A stretch of DNA of 64,000 bases from Dehalococcoidia bacterium (lineage in GTDB: Bacteria > Chloroflexota > Dehalococcoidia > DSTF01 > JACRBR01): the NCBI GenBank assembly GCA_040902535.1, contig JBBDXD010000028.1, positions 122,080-186,079 of the forward strand, given 5' to 3'. Position 1 is the stretch's first letter. The number at the start of each line of letters is the position of its first letter. The translations under genes and the position numbers were made by a program. Shown here piece after piece: positions 17,954 to 27,081 of the stretch. Under the pieces are notes generated by a model. That model had not been told where the DNA came from. It did not search any database and saw only the letters and a list, made by a program, of their open reading frames with translations.

Positions 17954-18147
17954 CGCTGCGCCTCCTCGCCGAAGACGCGTCGCGTCACAACCTCACCGAT
18001 AGCCCAGGCGATGACCACGGCGATGAGGATCGGGATGAACGCGAGGATCTGATTGTCGTCCTGGAAGAAATGCACCATGAGCACGGCGACCGCGGCGACG
18101 CCCGCCCAGGCAAGGATGCCCGCCACGAGCGCAAGAGCGCCTTCCAT
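17950..18147 (-). CDS. Small two-helix membrane protein coupled to DoxX
   Basis: A 65-residue protein with two hydrophobic helices (about 4-24 and 35-53) and a short acidic/basic tail. The start ATG at 18145-18147 has a perfect AAAGGAGGT ribosome site, and the stop overlaps the doxX start by four bases, so a 1:1 partner role is likely. I do not recognise a family. A longer reading to 18252 has no support. Confidence 0.75.
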   Translation of the reverse strand: MEGALALVAGILAWAGVAAVAVLMVHFFQDDNQILAFIPILIAVVIAWAIGEVVTRRVFGEEAQR

Positions 18148-18245
18148 ACCTGACCTCCTTTGCGCTAGGCCTCCAGCAGCGAAGGCCGCACCGATATAGT
18201 GCGTCCTCCGGACGCGCATTGGTAGTGGCAAAGGGCACCCACAGC

Positions 18246-18821
18246 ATGACAAATGGCACGCCTACGCGCTGTTCCTGGGCCACGTCTGACCCTCTGTACA
18301 TCGCCTATCACGATGACGAGTGGGGCGTGCCGCTGCACGACGACCGGGCGCTCTTCGAACTGCTGACGCTGGAGGGCGCGCAGGCGGGGTTGAGCTGGCT
18401 GACGATCCTGCGCAAACGGGAAGGCTATCGTCGCGCGTTCGACCAATTCGTGCCGGCGACGGTGGGGCGCTACGGCGAGCGCAAGGTCGAAGCACTGATC
18501 GCCGATGCCGGCATCGTGCGCAATCGCGCAAAGATCCTCGCGACGATCAACAACGCCGCCCGCGTGCTCGACGCGCAGCGTGAATTCGGCTCGTTCGATG
18601 CGTACGTCTGGCGCTTCGTCGATGGTGCGCCGCGCATCAACTCGCCGTCATCGCTCGCCGAGGTGCCGGCGAAGACGCCGCAGTCCGACGCGATGAGCAA
18701 AGACATGAAGAAGCGCGGCTTCAAGTTCGTCGGCTCGACGATCTGCTACGCCTTCATGCAGGCGGCCGGCCTGGTCGACGATCACGTGACGTCGTGCTTC
18801 AGGTCCCAGAAGCGCGGATAG
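18246..18821 (+). CDS. tag: DNA-3-methyladenine glycosylase I
   Basis: A 191-residue protein beginning with RCSWATSDPLYIAYHDDEWGVP, the Tag signature in which Cys and a C-terminal His/Cys pair hold zinc, followed by LFELLTLEGAQAGLSWLTILRKREGYRRAF, the helix-hairpin-helix glycosylase core. Tag excises 3-methyladenine from alkylated DNA in base-excision repair. The tail GLVDDHVTSCF carries the remaining zinc ligands. ATG 18246 was chosen because the Tag N-terminus is short. A mutated copy of this tail lies at 19677-19715. Confidence 0.93.
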   Translation: MTNGTPTRCSWATSDPLYIAYHDDEWGVPLHDDRALFELLTLEGAQAGLSWLTILRKREGYRRAFDQFVPATVGRYGERKVEALIADAGIVRNRAKILATINNAARVLDAQREFGSFDAYVWRFVDGAPRINSPSSLAEVPAKTPQSDAMSKDMKKRGFKFVGSTICYAFMQAAGLVDDHVTSCFRSQKRG

Positions 18822-18919
18822 TACACCCGATTGACGCAACGGTCACGGATAGAGGACGTTGGCGTCGCTGGGGCAGCGACGATCGATGAGGGGGGCGCCA
18901 TGAACCAGAGGAGTCGCAC

Positions 18920-19546
18920 ATGACCATCGCCGGGCCTGCGTTCGTCGTGCTGTTCGTCGCGGGGGGCGTTCTGCTGGGTGAGTTGCTTGGCACGTTCGGC
19001 GATCCCGACGCCACGTTCGACGAGTACTTCGCCGAGCGGGGCAACCGGGCGCGTGACATCGTCGGCGGCTATCTGCTCGCGGCTTCAGGCATGGTGCTCA
19101 TATGGTTCGCCGTACAACTGCGCCGCGCGCTTCGCGTCGCGGATAACGAAGCATCGTGGCCGGATGTCGCAGGCCTTGCGGGTGCGCTCGCCGGCCTCCT
19201 GATCGTCGTCGCGGCGGCGGCGCTCATGACCGTATCGCTCAGCATGGCATTCGGTCGCGGGTTCGGCGATACAGGGCAGTTCGCGTCCGGCGCCGCCGGA
19301 CCGCCGCAGCTTGGTTACGTATTGCTGTGCGCGCTCGCCGTGATCCCCGCGGCGGCGATGATCGTCGCCTCATCGATCGTGACGTTGAAAGAACGCTCCG
19401 CGCCGCGCTGGGTTTCGTACGCGGGCTTTCCGCTTGCGGCGTTCCTGCTGCTTGGCCTATCCGTCGGGCCGCTGGTGGCGCTTCCGATCTGGGTGGCTGC
19501 CGCGACCTTCTCGCTACGCCGCCTTCCCGCGACGCCTTCTACTTAG
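18920..19546 (+). CDS. Hypothetical polytopic membrane protein
   Basis: A 208-residue protein with about six hydrophobic helices: an N-terminal helix (3-25), one at 48-66, one at 83-107, and three in the C-terminal third (130-200). There is no conserved domain I recognise. AGAGGAG lies seven bases before the ATG. The stop codon falls exactly at the start of the duplicated-tail scar, so the original C-terminus may have been altered by that rearrangement. Confidence 0.7.
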   Translation: MTIAGPAFVVLFVAGGVLLGELLGTFGDPDATFDEYFAERGNRARDIVGGYLLAASGMVLIWFAVQLRRALRVADNEASWPDVAGLAGALAGLLIVVAAAALMTVSLSMAFGRGFGDTGQFASGAAGPPQLGYVLLCALAVIPAAAMIVASSIVTLKERSAPRWVSYAGFPLAAFLLLGLSVGPLVALPIWVAAATFSLRRLPATPST

Positions 19547-19715
19547 CCATCCGCGCCAGTTCCGTCTCGAGCTGCGCGAGACCCATCGGCCCCAGGCCGA
19601 GCGCGTCGGTGTGGAAACGACCTTGTAGCTGATCGCCTGCGCCGGCCAGCCCAGGTAGCGCAGGATTTCGCGGGGGCTGGTCGACGATCACGTGAGGCCG
19701 TGTTTCGGGCCCCAC
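19545..19715 (-). pseudogene. Scar of duplicated gene tails (DUF885 C-terminus plus tag tail)
   Basis: Bases 19545-19670 match the 3' end of the DUF885 gene (20355-20553) almost base for base, except for an internal deletion of about 70 bp that also shifts the frame. Immediately after, 19677-19715 matches the 3' end of tag (from about 18775) at 33 of 39 positions. Neither fragment has a start codon or can be expressed as a protein. The scar is a remnant of duplication or recombination next to an unknown low-GC gene that now sits between the two DUF885-like segments. Confidence 0.8.
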
Positions 19716-19752
19716 ATCTTGCTCCGTGACCCAACCCAGTGTTGAGAGACCT

Positions 19753-20337
19753 CTAGGAAGCGCTCAGCTTCTGGAGGAAAGTGTCGGAGCCGACATCGGT
19801 AATGCGAATCTGCAGCTCCTCCTGGTCGGTGACGGGAACACGCCAGCTTTCCTCGGTCATGATCAAACGCACGGCTTCTTCAGAGTACAGCTGATCCAGC
19901 TGTCCTTTGAAGCGGTTGCCGCGGACGAGAACCACGAGGTTCTCTTGAACCATCTCAGCGACTGTCAGAGCGGAAAGTCTTTGATTCACGTGATCTGGCT
20001 GGTCCCTGAACAGGCGTTTCGATTCGGAGAAAACCTCCCACAGCCACAGGTCATAGTCGACGACCTCGCTAAGAACGGCCCCGCGCAGCCCGCCGTCAAG
20101 CGTCGTCTCCTTGTCGCGCTCGTCCTTCGGTGTGTCTAATTCTGGATTGCCGGCGAGTGGAACAGGCCTACTCCGTTCTGCTTCGATCTTCGGACCGGTT
20201 ACGACGACATAGGGCCCGCGTCGTACGTCGCCCGGATGGCGGCGCGGATCTCCCGGCATGATTCGGATTATCTGACTCAGATCCGCCGGGTTGCGATAGA
20301 TCTTCGGAGGTGGATCCTGTTTGTTAGTCCCGTCCAT
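19753..20337 (-). CDS. Hypothetical protein, probable acquired gene
   Basis: A 194-residue protein with no recognised domain. The N-terminal 65 residues are Pro/Arg-rich with YVVVTGPKIEAE; the C-terminal half is acidic and probably alpha/beta, with LWLWEVFSESKRLF and QEELQIRITDVGSDTFLQKL. GC content is clearly lower than in the flanking genes. It is bracketed by the DUF885 gene and a decayed copy of that gene's 3' end, which suggests insertion by homologous recombination. The function is unknown. Confidence 0.65.
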   Translation of the reverse strand: MDGTNKQDPPPKIYRNPADLSQIIRIMPGDPRRHPGDVRRGPYVVVTGPKIEAERSRPVPLAGNPELDTPKDERDKETTLDGGLRGAVLSEVVDYDLWLWEVFSESKRLFRDQPDHVNQRLSALTVAEMVQENLVVLVRGNRFKGQLDQLYSEEAVRLIMTEESWRVPVTDQEELQIRITDVGSDTFLQKLSAS

Positions 20338-20352
20338 GGTGTCCTGCTTAGG

Positions 20353-22029
20353 CTAAGCCATCCGCGCCAGTTCCGTCTCGAGCTGTGCGAGCCCCATCGG
20401 CCCCAGGCCGAGCGCGTCGGTGTGGAAGCGCTTGAGGTCGAACGATGCGCCCTGACGCCGCTTCGCCTCGTCGCGCGCGGCGAGCCAGCGGCGCTCGCCC
20501 ACCTTGTAGCTGATCGCCTGCGCCGGCCAGCCCAGGTAACGCAGGATCTCGCTCGCGACGAGTTCGCGGTTGATGCCCGTCTTCTCGATCGTGAACTCGA
20601 CGGCAAGGTCGTGGCTCCACGTCTCACCCGGGTGAAACTCTTCGTTCTTCGGGATCGGCAGTTCGAGATGCATGCCGATGTCGACGATGACGCGGACGGC
20701 GCGTAGAGCCTGCATGCTGAGCATGCCCATGTAGTAGTCCGGCACGTCGAGGAATCCCAGTTCGGCCATGAGGCGCTCGGAGTACAACGCCCAGCCCTCA
20801 CCGTGGCCGGAGACGAACGCAAGCATGCGCTGGTACCGCGAAAGGTCCAGGCACTTCGTCGCGCCGACCTGCAGGTGATGACCGGGCACGCCTTCGTGGT
20901 AGACGGTCGTGACGTCGGTCCATTTCGGGAAGGTCGTGCGCGTGCCGACGGGGAACCACGTCCTGCCGGGCCGCGAAAAATCTTCGGACGGCCCGGTGTA
21001 GAACGCCGCGAGCGCGCCCCCGGGCGGCGGGATCATCACTTCGATGCGCCGGATCCGCTCGTCGATCGCGAAGTGCACGCCATCGAGCTTGTCGAGCGCG
21101 TCGTCGTGCTTCTCCTGCAACCACGCCCGGTACGCCTCGACGCCCTCCACCTGGCGCGCGGGGTCGCTGTCGAGCAGCGCCCGCGCCTCTTCGACGGTGC
21201 TCCCCGGCTTGATCTGCTCCGCCGTCGTCTCCATCTCGCGCTCGAGGCGGTGCAGTTCGTCCCACGCCCACGCGTACGTCTCATCGAGATCAAGCGCGGC
21301 GCCGACGAAGTTGCTCACGCCGAGCTGGTAGCGCTCGCGCCCGGAGCCATCGCGCTCGACGGCGTGCGGCAGATATTCTTCGAGCAGATAGCGACGGAGC
21401 GACGCGTACGCTTCGTCCGCTACGCGCACACCTGACTCGATGTCGGCGCGCAGAGCGTCGTCGCCGATCCCGCTGCGTTCGAAGTCAGCGCGGATGGTGC
21501 TGAAGAACGATGGTTGGCCTTGCTTCTGACCGCTCCACACCTCGGCCTGCCGCGCCAGTTCGCGCACCTGCCGCGCGGCGACGGTGCGGCGCTTTGCGGT
21601 GCCCTCAGCGAGCGTCTCTCGATAACCGTCGAGCGCTTGCGAAGACTTGTTCAGGCGCGAAGAGATATTCGACCAGTCTTCCGCCGTCGCACGCGGCATC
21701 TGGTCGAAGACGCTGCGGAATCCCGCCGGCGGACTGCCGAGCGTGCGCGCCGACATGTACTGCTCGCCGGCGCCGTACAGGTCGATCTGCACGGCGAGAC
21801 GGTCGAGCATGACGTCCCGCGCGATGCGGTCGGCTTCGCCCTCGACCGGCGTCTCTTGCAGCTCGGCTACCGTCTTGCGCGCGTGCGCCACGGAAGCTGC
21901 GGCGCCGGCGGGCGAAAGGTCGCTGATCTCGGCGTCATGGCCCGGAATGCCGAGGCGCGTCGCCGCCAGCGGATCGAGCGCGACGAATTCGTCGACGTAC
22001 CGGTGCGCAAGGTCATAGACGCGCGACAT
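20353..22029 (-). CDS. DUF885-family metallopeptidase-like protein
   Basis: A 558-residue member of the DUF885 family. The putative metal site is YHEGVPGHHLQ (about residue 375), with E in GHGEGWALYSERLM downstream, reminiscent of zinc carboxypeptidases of the gluzincin type. The N-terminus (MSRVYDLAHRYVDEFVALDPL) matches the usual start of cytosolic members, so I chose ATG 22029, which has GGAG seven bases upstream; a longer reading to 22260 is not supported. The biological substrate is not known for the family. Confidence 0.87.
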   Translation of the reverse strand: MSRVYDLAHRYVDEFVALDPLAATRLGIPGHDAEISDLSPAGAAASVAHARKTVAELQETPVEGEADRIARDVMLDRLAVQIDLYGAGEQYMSARTLGSPPAGFRSVFDQMPRATAEDWSNISSRLNKSSQALDGYRETLAEGTAKRRTVAARQVRELARQAEVWSGQKQGQPSFFSTIRADFERSGIGDDALRADIESGVRVADEAYASLRRYLLEEYLPHAVERDGSGRERYQLGVSNFVGAALDLDETYAWAWDELHRLEREMETTAEQIKPGSTVEEARALLDSDPARQVEGVEAYRAWLQEKHDDALDKLDGVHFAIDERIRRIEVMIPPPGGALAAFYTGPSEDFSRPGRTWFPVGTRTTFPKWTDVTTVYHEGVPGHHLQVGATKCLDLSRYQRMLAFVSGHGEGWALYSERLMAELGFLDVPDYYMGMLSMQALRAVRVIVDIGMHLELPIPKNEEFHPGETWSHDLAVEFTIEKTGINRELVASEILRYLGWPAQAISYKVGERRWLAARDEAKRRQGASFDLKRFHTDALGLGPMGLAQLETELARMA

Positions 22030-22304
22030 GCTGTACTCCGTTCGCAGGGCGCGGGCGGCGCCGCAGTGGGTTGTCCCCGCAGGGTGATGCCCGTGGCTGG
22101 TTGTCTGTCGCCAATCTTCGTCCGTGGTTGTAGGAGCGTCGCCGGTCAGGAACCACGCGCATTGCCGCCACGGGCCGATCGGCCCCGCTTGACGTGACGC
22201 GAACGTAGCGTGCGTATATATCCACAGGTTTTCGGTGGCGCAGCGCCGCCCTCCGATCAATAGTGCAATCGCGCACTAAGGTCGCTTCGCTCATGGGAGG
22301 TCCG

Positions 22305-23318
22305 ATGCAATACCGGCGGCTGGGCAACACCGACCTCGACGTCTCCGCGGTCGGTTTCGGCGTCTGGACGACGAGCACCGGCTGGTGGGGCGATTACACC
22401 GACGACGACGCCATCGCCATGTTCCGCGATGCGAAGGCGCTCGGGATCAACTTCTTCGACGCATCGGACAGCTACGGGAACGGCCGCTCCGAGGAGCAAC
22501 TCGGGCGCGCGTTCGGCAACGACCCTGACGTGATCATCGCGACGAAGGGCGGCTACGACTTCTACTCGTACCCCGAGCGGCGGCGCGGCCAGCAGGAGAT
22601 CCCGCAGGACTTCAGCGGGGCGCACCTTCGCAAGGCCGTCGAAGAGAGTCTGCGTCGCCTGCAGCGCGACCGTATCGACTTCTACCAGTTGCACAACCCG
22701 AAGATGGACACGATCGACAACGACGAGACGTTCGACACGCTCGAAGCGCTGAAGCGCGAAGGCAAACTGCGCAGCTACGGCGTCGCGCTGGGTCCGGCGA
22801 TCGGCTGGAAGGACGAAGGGGTGCGCTCAGTACGCGAGCGGAACATCGATGGCATGCAGATCATCTACAACCTGCTCGAGCAAGATCCCGGCCGCGCGCA
22901 CATCGACGCCGCGGCGGAGCGTGGGGTCGGCGTGGTCGTGCGCGTGCCGCACAGCTCCGGCATGCTCGAAGGCAAGTACACCGAAGACACCGTGTTCGCC
23001 GAGAACGACCATCGTCGCCACCGCCCGCGATCGTGGCTGCTTAACGGCATCAAGAAGGTCGAGCAACTCCAGTTTCTCGTCGAAGGGCGCCCCGGTGCGA
23101 CGCTCGGGCAGGTGGCGCTCAAATGGCTGTTCACGCAGCCCGCGATCGCGTCGGCGCTGCCGAACATCTACGACCGCGAGCAGATGGCGGAGTTCGCGGG
23201 CGCCTGCGAGATCCCCGATCTCACGTCGGAGGAGCTGGCGCGCATCCAGGATTTGTACGAGTCCAACTTCGGGCTGGAGCAGGCGGCCGAGAATGCCACC
23301 GCGGCGGCGGCGCGATGA
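22305..23318 (+). CDS. Aldo/keto reductase
   Basis: A 337-residue AKR-family oxidoreductase: N-terminal RRLGNTDLDVSAVGFGVW, catalytic Asp and Tyr in FFDASDSYGNGRSEEQLG, Lys in IIATKGG and His in FYQLHNPK. It should reduce carbonyls with NADPH. GGAGG lies six bases before ATG 22305. The stop overlaps the ATG of the next gene, so it is the first gene of an operon with AhbAB and HemQ. A role in tetrapyrrole metabolism is suggested only by that position. Confidence 0.9.
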   Translation: MQYRRLGNTDLDVSAVGFGVWTTSTGWWGDYTDDDAIAMFRDAKALGINFFDASDSYGNGRSEEQLGRAFGNDPDVIIATKGGYDFYSYPERRRGQQEIPQDFSGAHLRKAVEESLRRLQRDRIDFYQLHNPKMDTIDNDETFDTLEALKREGKLRSYGVALGPAIGWKDEGVRSVRERNIDGMQIIYNLLEQDPGRAHIDAAAERGVGVVVRVPHSSGMLEGKYTEDTVFAENDHRRHRPRSWLLNGIKKVEQLQFLVEGRPGATLGQVALKWLFTQPAIASALPNIYDREQMAEFAGACEIPDLTSEELARIQDLYESNFGLEQAAENATAAAAR

Positions 23319-24379
23319 CGACGGCCGCGCGAGTTGCGCTCGACGCCACCGACCAGCACCTGCTGAACGAGATGCAGGACAAGTTCCCGCTGATCCGTGA
23401 ACCGTTCGCGGAACTGGCGCAGCGCATCGGCATCTCGCAGGAGGAAACGATCGAACGCGTGGCGGCGATGCGTGAATCGGGCGTGCTCCGGCAAGTCAGC
23501 CCGATCTTCGATACGAAGGCACTCGGCTATGCGACGTCGCTCGTCGCGATGAGTGTGCCGGATGCGCAGTTGGTGCGTGCCGCCAGAGTCGTCAACGCGC
23601 ACCCCGGCGTCAGTCACAATTACAAGCGCACGCACGCCTTCAACATGTGGTTCACGATCGCCGTGCCGCCGGGCGCCGACTTGCAGGCGCACGTCGACGT
23701 GCTGCACGAGGCGGCCGGCGCCACCTCGACCCGCATGCTGCCGACGCTCAAGCTGTACAAGATCGGCGTTACGCTGGACATGACCGGCGAGCGCAAGATC
23801 GACGACCGCTCGGCGCCGCAATACACGCACAGCCAGCGCGAGGTGGCGTCACAGCACACGCTGACCGAGCGCGACAGGGACGTGATCCGCGCCGTGCAGG
23901 GCGACCTGCCGCTCGAGCCGGATCCGTTCGCACCCGCTGCCCGCGGCCTCGGCACGACCGTCGACGGGCTGATCGAAGAGTTACAGGATTTGCAGCGGCG
24001 CGGCTTCCTGCGGCGTTTTGCGGCGATCCTGCGGCATCGAAAGGCCGGATTCGGCGCGAACGGCATGGCGGTGTGGAACGTCGGTGACGCCGCCGTCGAC
24101 GACATGGGCCAGACGATGGCCGGCTACACGACGATCAGCCACTGCTATCGCCGCCCGACGTATGAAGACTGGAAGTACGACCTCTTCACGATGATCCACG
24201 CGCGCAAGAAGGGCGAGTGCGAAGCCTTCGTCGAACAGCTCGCAGACCAGCACGGATTGAAGGACTACGCCGTGCTGTACAGCACGACCGAGTTCAAGAA
24301 GATCCGCCTCGAGTACTTCACGCCGGCGTATGACGAGTGGGAACGCGAGCATCTGCGCGGGAGCGCGTCGCATGCCTGA
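23315..24379 (+). CDS. ahbAB: Fused siroheme decarboxylase AhbA-AhbB (Lrp/AsnC-type)
   Basis: A 354-residue protein of two homologous halves, each an Lrp-like winged helix plus RAM-type domain, as in AhbA/AhbB and NirD/NirL. Half one has PLIREPFAELAQRIGISQEE and HPGVSHNYKRTHAFNMWFT; half two has LPLEPDPFAPAARGLG and TTISHCYRRPTYEDWKYDLFTMIH, where the histidines and arginine match the decarboxylase active site. The enzyme converts sirohaem to 12,18-didecarboxysirohaem in the alternative haem pathway or in haem d1 synthesis. Usually the halves are separate proteins. It overlaps the AKR stop (ATGA) and the hemQ start, so all three are co-translated. Confidence 0.88.
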   Translation: MTTAARVALDATDQHLLNEMQDKFPLIREPFAELAQRIGISQEETIERVAAMRESGVLRQVSPIFDTKALGYATSLVAMSVPDAQLVRAARVVNAHPGVSHNYKRTHAFNMWFTIAVPPGADLQAHVDVLHEAAGATSTRMLPTLKLYKIGVTLDMTGERKIDDRSAPQYTHSQREVASQHTLTERDRDVIRAVQGDLPLEPDPFAPAARGLGTTVDGLIEELQDLQRRGFLRRFAAILRHRKAGFGANGMAVWNVGDAAVDDMGQTMAGYTTISHCYRRPTYEDWKYDLFTMIHARKKGECEAFVEQLADQHGLKDYAVLYSTTEFKKIRLEYFTPAYDEWEREHLRGSASHA

Positions 24380-25088
24380 GCCGTCCTCGCAGCGCGAGTA
24401 CATGCGCTGGGCGTTCTATCGATTCGCCGACTCGTGGCGCGCCCTCAGCACCGATGACCGCTCGCGCGACCTCGATCAACTGGCAGAAGCGCTCGCCATG
24501 CCCGTCGCGCCGTGGCAGTTTTGCTACAGCATCGTCGGGCTGCGCGCTGACACCGACTTCGGCGTCTGGCTGAAGACCGAAGCCGGCACGGAGCCGTTGC
24601 AGCAGTTCGAACGCAACGTACGCGCGACGGCGGCCGGCGACCACCTGGTGCTGTCGCACAACTTCATCTCGATGACGAAGCCGTCGCCGTATGCACGCAA
24701 GGAGACCGACCCGGAGCGCGAGGCGCTGCGCGCGTACCCGGACGGCGCGCCGTACGTCTTCGTCTATCCGATGGTGAAGACGCGCGAGTGGTACAAGCTC
24801 TCCAGCGAGGAGCGCGGCCAGATCATGCGCGAGCACGTCGCCGTCGGGCAAAAGTACCCGCGCATCCGCATCAACACGAGCTACAGCTACGGCATCGACG
24901 ATCAGGAATTCGTCGTTGCGTTCGAGGGCACGGATCCGGCGGAGTTCCTGGACCTCGTGCAGGACCTGCGCTACACGCGCGCCAGTTCGTACACGCTGCG
25001 CGACACACCGATGTTCACATGCGTCCTGCGCACGCCGTCACAACTCGTCGACGAGTTTCGCGTGCGCGCGGGCGCGTTGGCCCGCTAG
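24372..25088 (+). CDS. hemQ: Chlorite dismutase-like haem protein, HemQ/ChdC coproheme decarboxylase
   Basis: A 238-residue Cld-family protein: FVYPMVKTREWYKLSSEERGQIMREHV, then YPRIRINTSYSYGIDDQEFVVAFE, and a C-terminal RDTPMFTCV. These blocks define the HemQ branch, where a Tyr in YPMVKTREWY and the conserved His (EHVAVG helix) act in converting coproheme III to haem b. There is no signal peptide. It overlaps ahbAB by eight bases. Dismutase activity on chlorite is unlikely because the sequence follows HemQ more closely than Cld. Confidence 0.87.
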   Translation: MPEPSSQREYMRWAFYRFADSWRALSTDDRSRDLDQLAEALAMPVAPWQFCYSIVGLRADTDFGVWLKTEAGTEPLQQFERNVRATAAGDHLVLSHNFISMTKPSPYARKETDPEREALRAYPDGAPYVFVYPMVKTREWYKLSSEERGQIMREHVAVGQKYPRIRINTSYSYGIDDQEFVVAFEGTDPAEFLDLVQDLRYTRASSYTLRDTPMFTCVLRTPSQLVDEFRVRAGALAR

Positions 25089-25093
25089 ACCGC

Positions 25094-25168
25094 CCCGCGT
25101 CCCGCCTCCCGCCTCCCGCCTCCCCGCCTCCCGCCTCCGCTTCCAACTTCCAGCTTCCAGCGTCCGCC
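25094..25168. repeat. Degenerate tandem heptamer array upstream of the ABC exporter
   Basis: About ten 7-base units of the form CTCCCGC, then TTCCAAC, TTCCAGC and GTCCGCC, with one unit one base longer and one a base shorter. It fills the spacer between hemQ and the -10 box of the ABC exporter at 25196. Confidence 0.75.
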
Positions 25169-25209
25169 TACCTTTACGTGCACGTCAGGGTCTGTTAGAC
25201 TTCCGCGTC

Positions 25210-27069
25210 ATGGCCCCCACCAAACTAGCCGTACCTCTGCGCCTGCTGCGTTACGCGCTGCCTTACCGGCAGCGCGTCTTCCTCGTCTGGGGCGCGCTTG
25301 CGGGACTGACGGCGTTCCAACTCGCAGGTCCGTGGCTCGTGCAGTACGCCATCGACACCGGGTTGGACATCCAGACCGTCGGCGGCGTCGACGTCGCGCT
25401 GGGCGATGAGCGGACGCTGATGATCGCCGCCGGGCTGATCGTCGGGGCGGCAGCGTTCCGGGGCATCTTCCAGTACTTTCAGACGTTCACGGCGGAGTGG
25501 CTCGCGCAGCGCTGCGCGTACGACATCCGCAACGACATCTACAACCACCTGCAGCGGCTGAGCTTCGCCTACCACGACAAAGCGCAGACCGGGCAGATCA
25601 TGCAGCGCGCGACCCAAGACGTCGAAGGCGTGCGAATGTTCATCAGCATGGGCGCGATCCGGCTCGTCTACATCGCGGTGCTGCTGATCGCGACGCTTAG
25701 CCTCATGGGCACCACGAACTTGCAGTTGGCGATGATCAGCTGGATCTTCATCCCGATCACCGCTGCCCTGGCGATCCGCTTCACGTCGCAACTACGGCCG
25801 ATCATGCTGCGCACGCAGGAACTGCAAGGACGCCTGGGCGTGGTGCTGCAGGAAAACCTGAGCGGCATGCGCGTGGTGAAGGCATTCGGACGCGAAAACA
25901 ACGAGCAGCACAAGTTCGATACCGAAGCTGCGGACCTGTTCGACAATTCCTACATGTCAAGCCAGCTCCAGGCGAAGTACACACCGCTGCTCACCGGCGT
26001 CTGGTCGCTCGCGATGGTCGCGACGGCGTGGGTCGGCGCGAACCAGATCGCCGATGGCAACCTGACGGCGGGTGAGCTGGCGAAGTTCCTGCTGTACCTG
26101 GCCATGCTCCAGCTTCCGGTGCGGAGCATCGGCTTTATCACCATGCTGTGGGCGCGCGCCCAATCGTCCGGCCAGCGTATCTACGACATCCTGGACGCCG
26201 AATCGGCGGTGCAGGAGAAGGCGAACGCAGCCGAACTGACCGACGTTAAGGGCCACGTGCGCTTCGACGGCGTGGCGTTCGGCTATGACACGATCAGCCC
26301 CGTGCTGCGCGGCGTCGACATCGATGCGAAGCCCGGCCAGGTCGTCGCGCTGCTCGGCCAGACCGGCTCCGGCAAGTCGACGGTCGTCAATCTTATGCCA
26401 CGCTTCTACGACGTTACCGGCGGTCGCATCACGATCGACGATGTGGACATCCGCGATGTGACGCTGTCGTCGTTGCGGCGCACGTTCGGTATCGTCCAGC
26501 AGGACGTCTTCCTGTTCTCAGCGACGATCCGAGAGAACATCGCCTACGGCTCCCCTAACGCCTCAAACGACGACGTCGTGCATGTTGCGAAGCTGGCGCG
26601 CGTACACGAATTCATCGAACAACTGCCCGACGGGTACGACACCTGGGTCGGCGAGCGCGGCATCACGCTTTCGGGTGGTCAAAAGCAGCGCATCTCGATC
26701 GCGCGCACGCTGCTGCTCGACCCCAAGATCCTCGTGTTCGACGACTCGACATCGAGCGTCGACACGCAGACGGAATACCTGATTCAGCAGGCACTCGCCG
26801 AACTGATGAAGGGCCGCACGACGTTCGTCATCGCGCAGCGGTTGCGGACCGTGCGCACCGCCGACCAGATCCTGGTGCTGAAGGGCGGCCAGATCGTGGA
26901 GCGCGGCCGTCACGAAGAGCTGATTGAGCAGGACGGCCTGTACCGCCAGATCTACGACGTGGAGCTGCGGGACCAGGAGGAAGCGTACGAGCGCGAGCGC
27001 AAGCGCCTCGAGACGCTCGGAGAAGTGCAGGTAGAGGCCGAGGCGGCGACCGCCGCCGGCGGCGCCTGA
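25210..27069 (+). CDS. ABC exporter half-transporter with degenerate ATP site (subunit 1)
   Basis: A 619-residue fusion of six membrane helices and an ATPase domain (type I/IV exporter). The Walker A is GQTGSGKST (about 383-391) and the signature LSGGQ (about 487-491) is intact. However, the catalytic Glu after Walker B is Asp (D512 in LVFDDSTSS) and the switch His is Gln (Q543 in VIAQRLRTV). Its own ATP site should therefore be non-hydrolysing, as in TM287/288-type heterodimers. TAGACT (25196-25201) eight bases before ATG suggests a leaderless start. Subunit 2 follows 12 bases later. The substrate is unknown; drug or lipid export is typical. Confidence 0.92.
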   Translation: MAPTKLAVPLRLLRYALPYRQRVFLVWGALAGLTAFQLAGPWLVQYAIDTGLDIQTVGGVDVALGDERTLMIAAGLIVGAAAFRGIFQYFQTFTAEWLAQRCAYDIRNDIYNHLQRLSFAYHDKAQTGQIMQRATQDVEGVRMFISMGAIRLVYIAVLLIATLSLMGTTNLQLAMISWIFIPITAALAIRFTSQLRPIMLRTQELQGRLGVVLQENLSGMRVVKAFGRENNEQHKFDTEAADLFDNSYMSSQLQAKYTPLLTGVWSLAMVATAWVGANQIADGNLTAGELAKFLLYLAMLQLPVRSIGFITMLWARAQSSGQRIYDILDAESAVQEKANAAELTDVKGHVRFDGVAFGYDTISPVLRGVDIDAKPGQVVALLGQTGSGKSTVVNLMPRFYDVTGGRITIDDVDIRDVTLSSLRRTFGIVQQDVFLFSATIRENIAYGSPNASNDDVVHVAKLARVHEFIEQLPDGYDTWVGERGITLSGGQKQRISIARTLLLDPKILVFDDSTSSVDTQTEYLIQQALAELMKGRTTFVIAQRLRTVRTADQILVLKGGQIVERGRHEELIEQDGLYRQIYDVELRDQEEAYERERKRLETLGEVQVEAEAATAAGGA

Positions 27070-27081
27070 GCGGAGGACAAC

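Noticed and set aside
24372..25088. True chlorite dismutase
   Set aside because: Cld requires a distal Arg in a different context and a perchlorate-reduction neighbourhood; the haem-synthesis neighbour and HemQ-like YPMVKTREWY favour coproheme decarboxylase.
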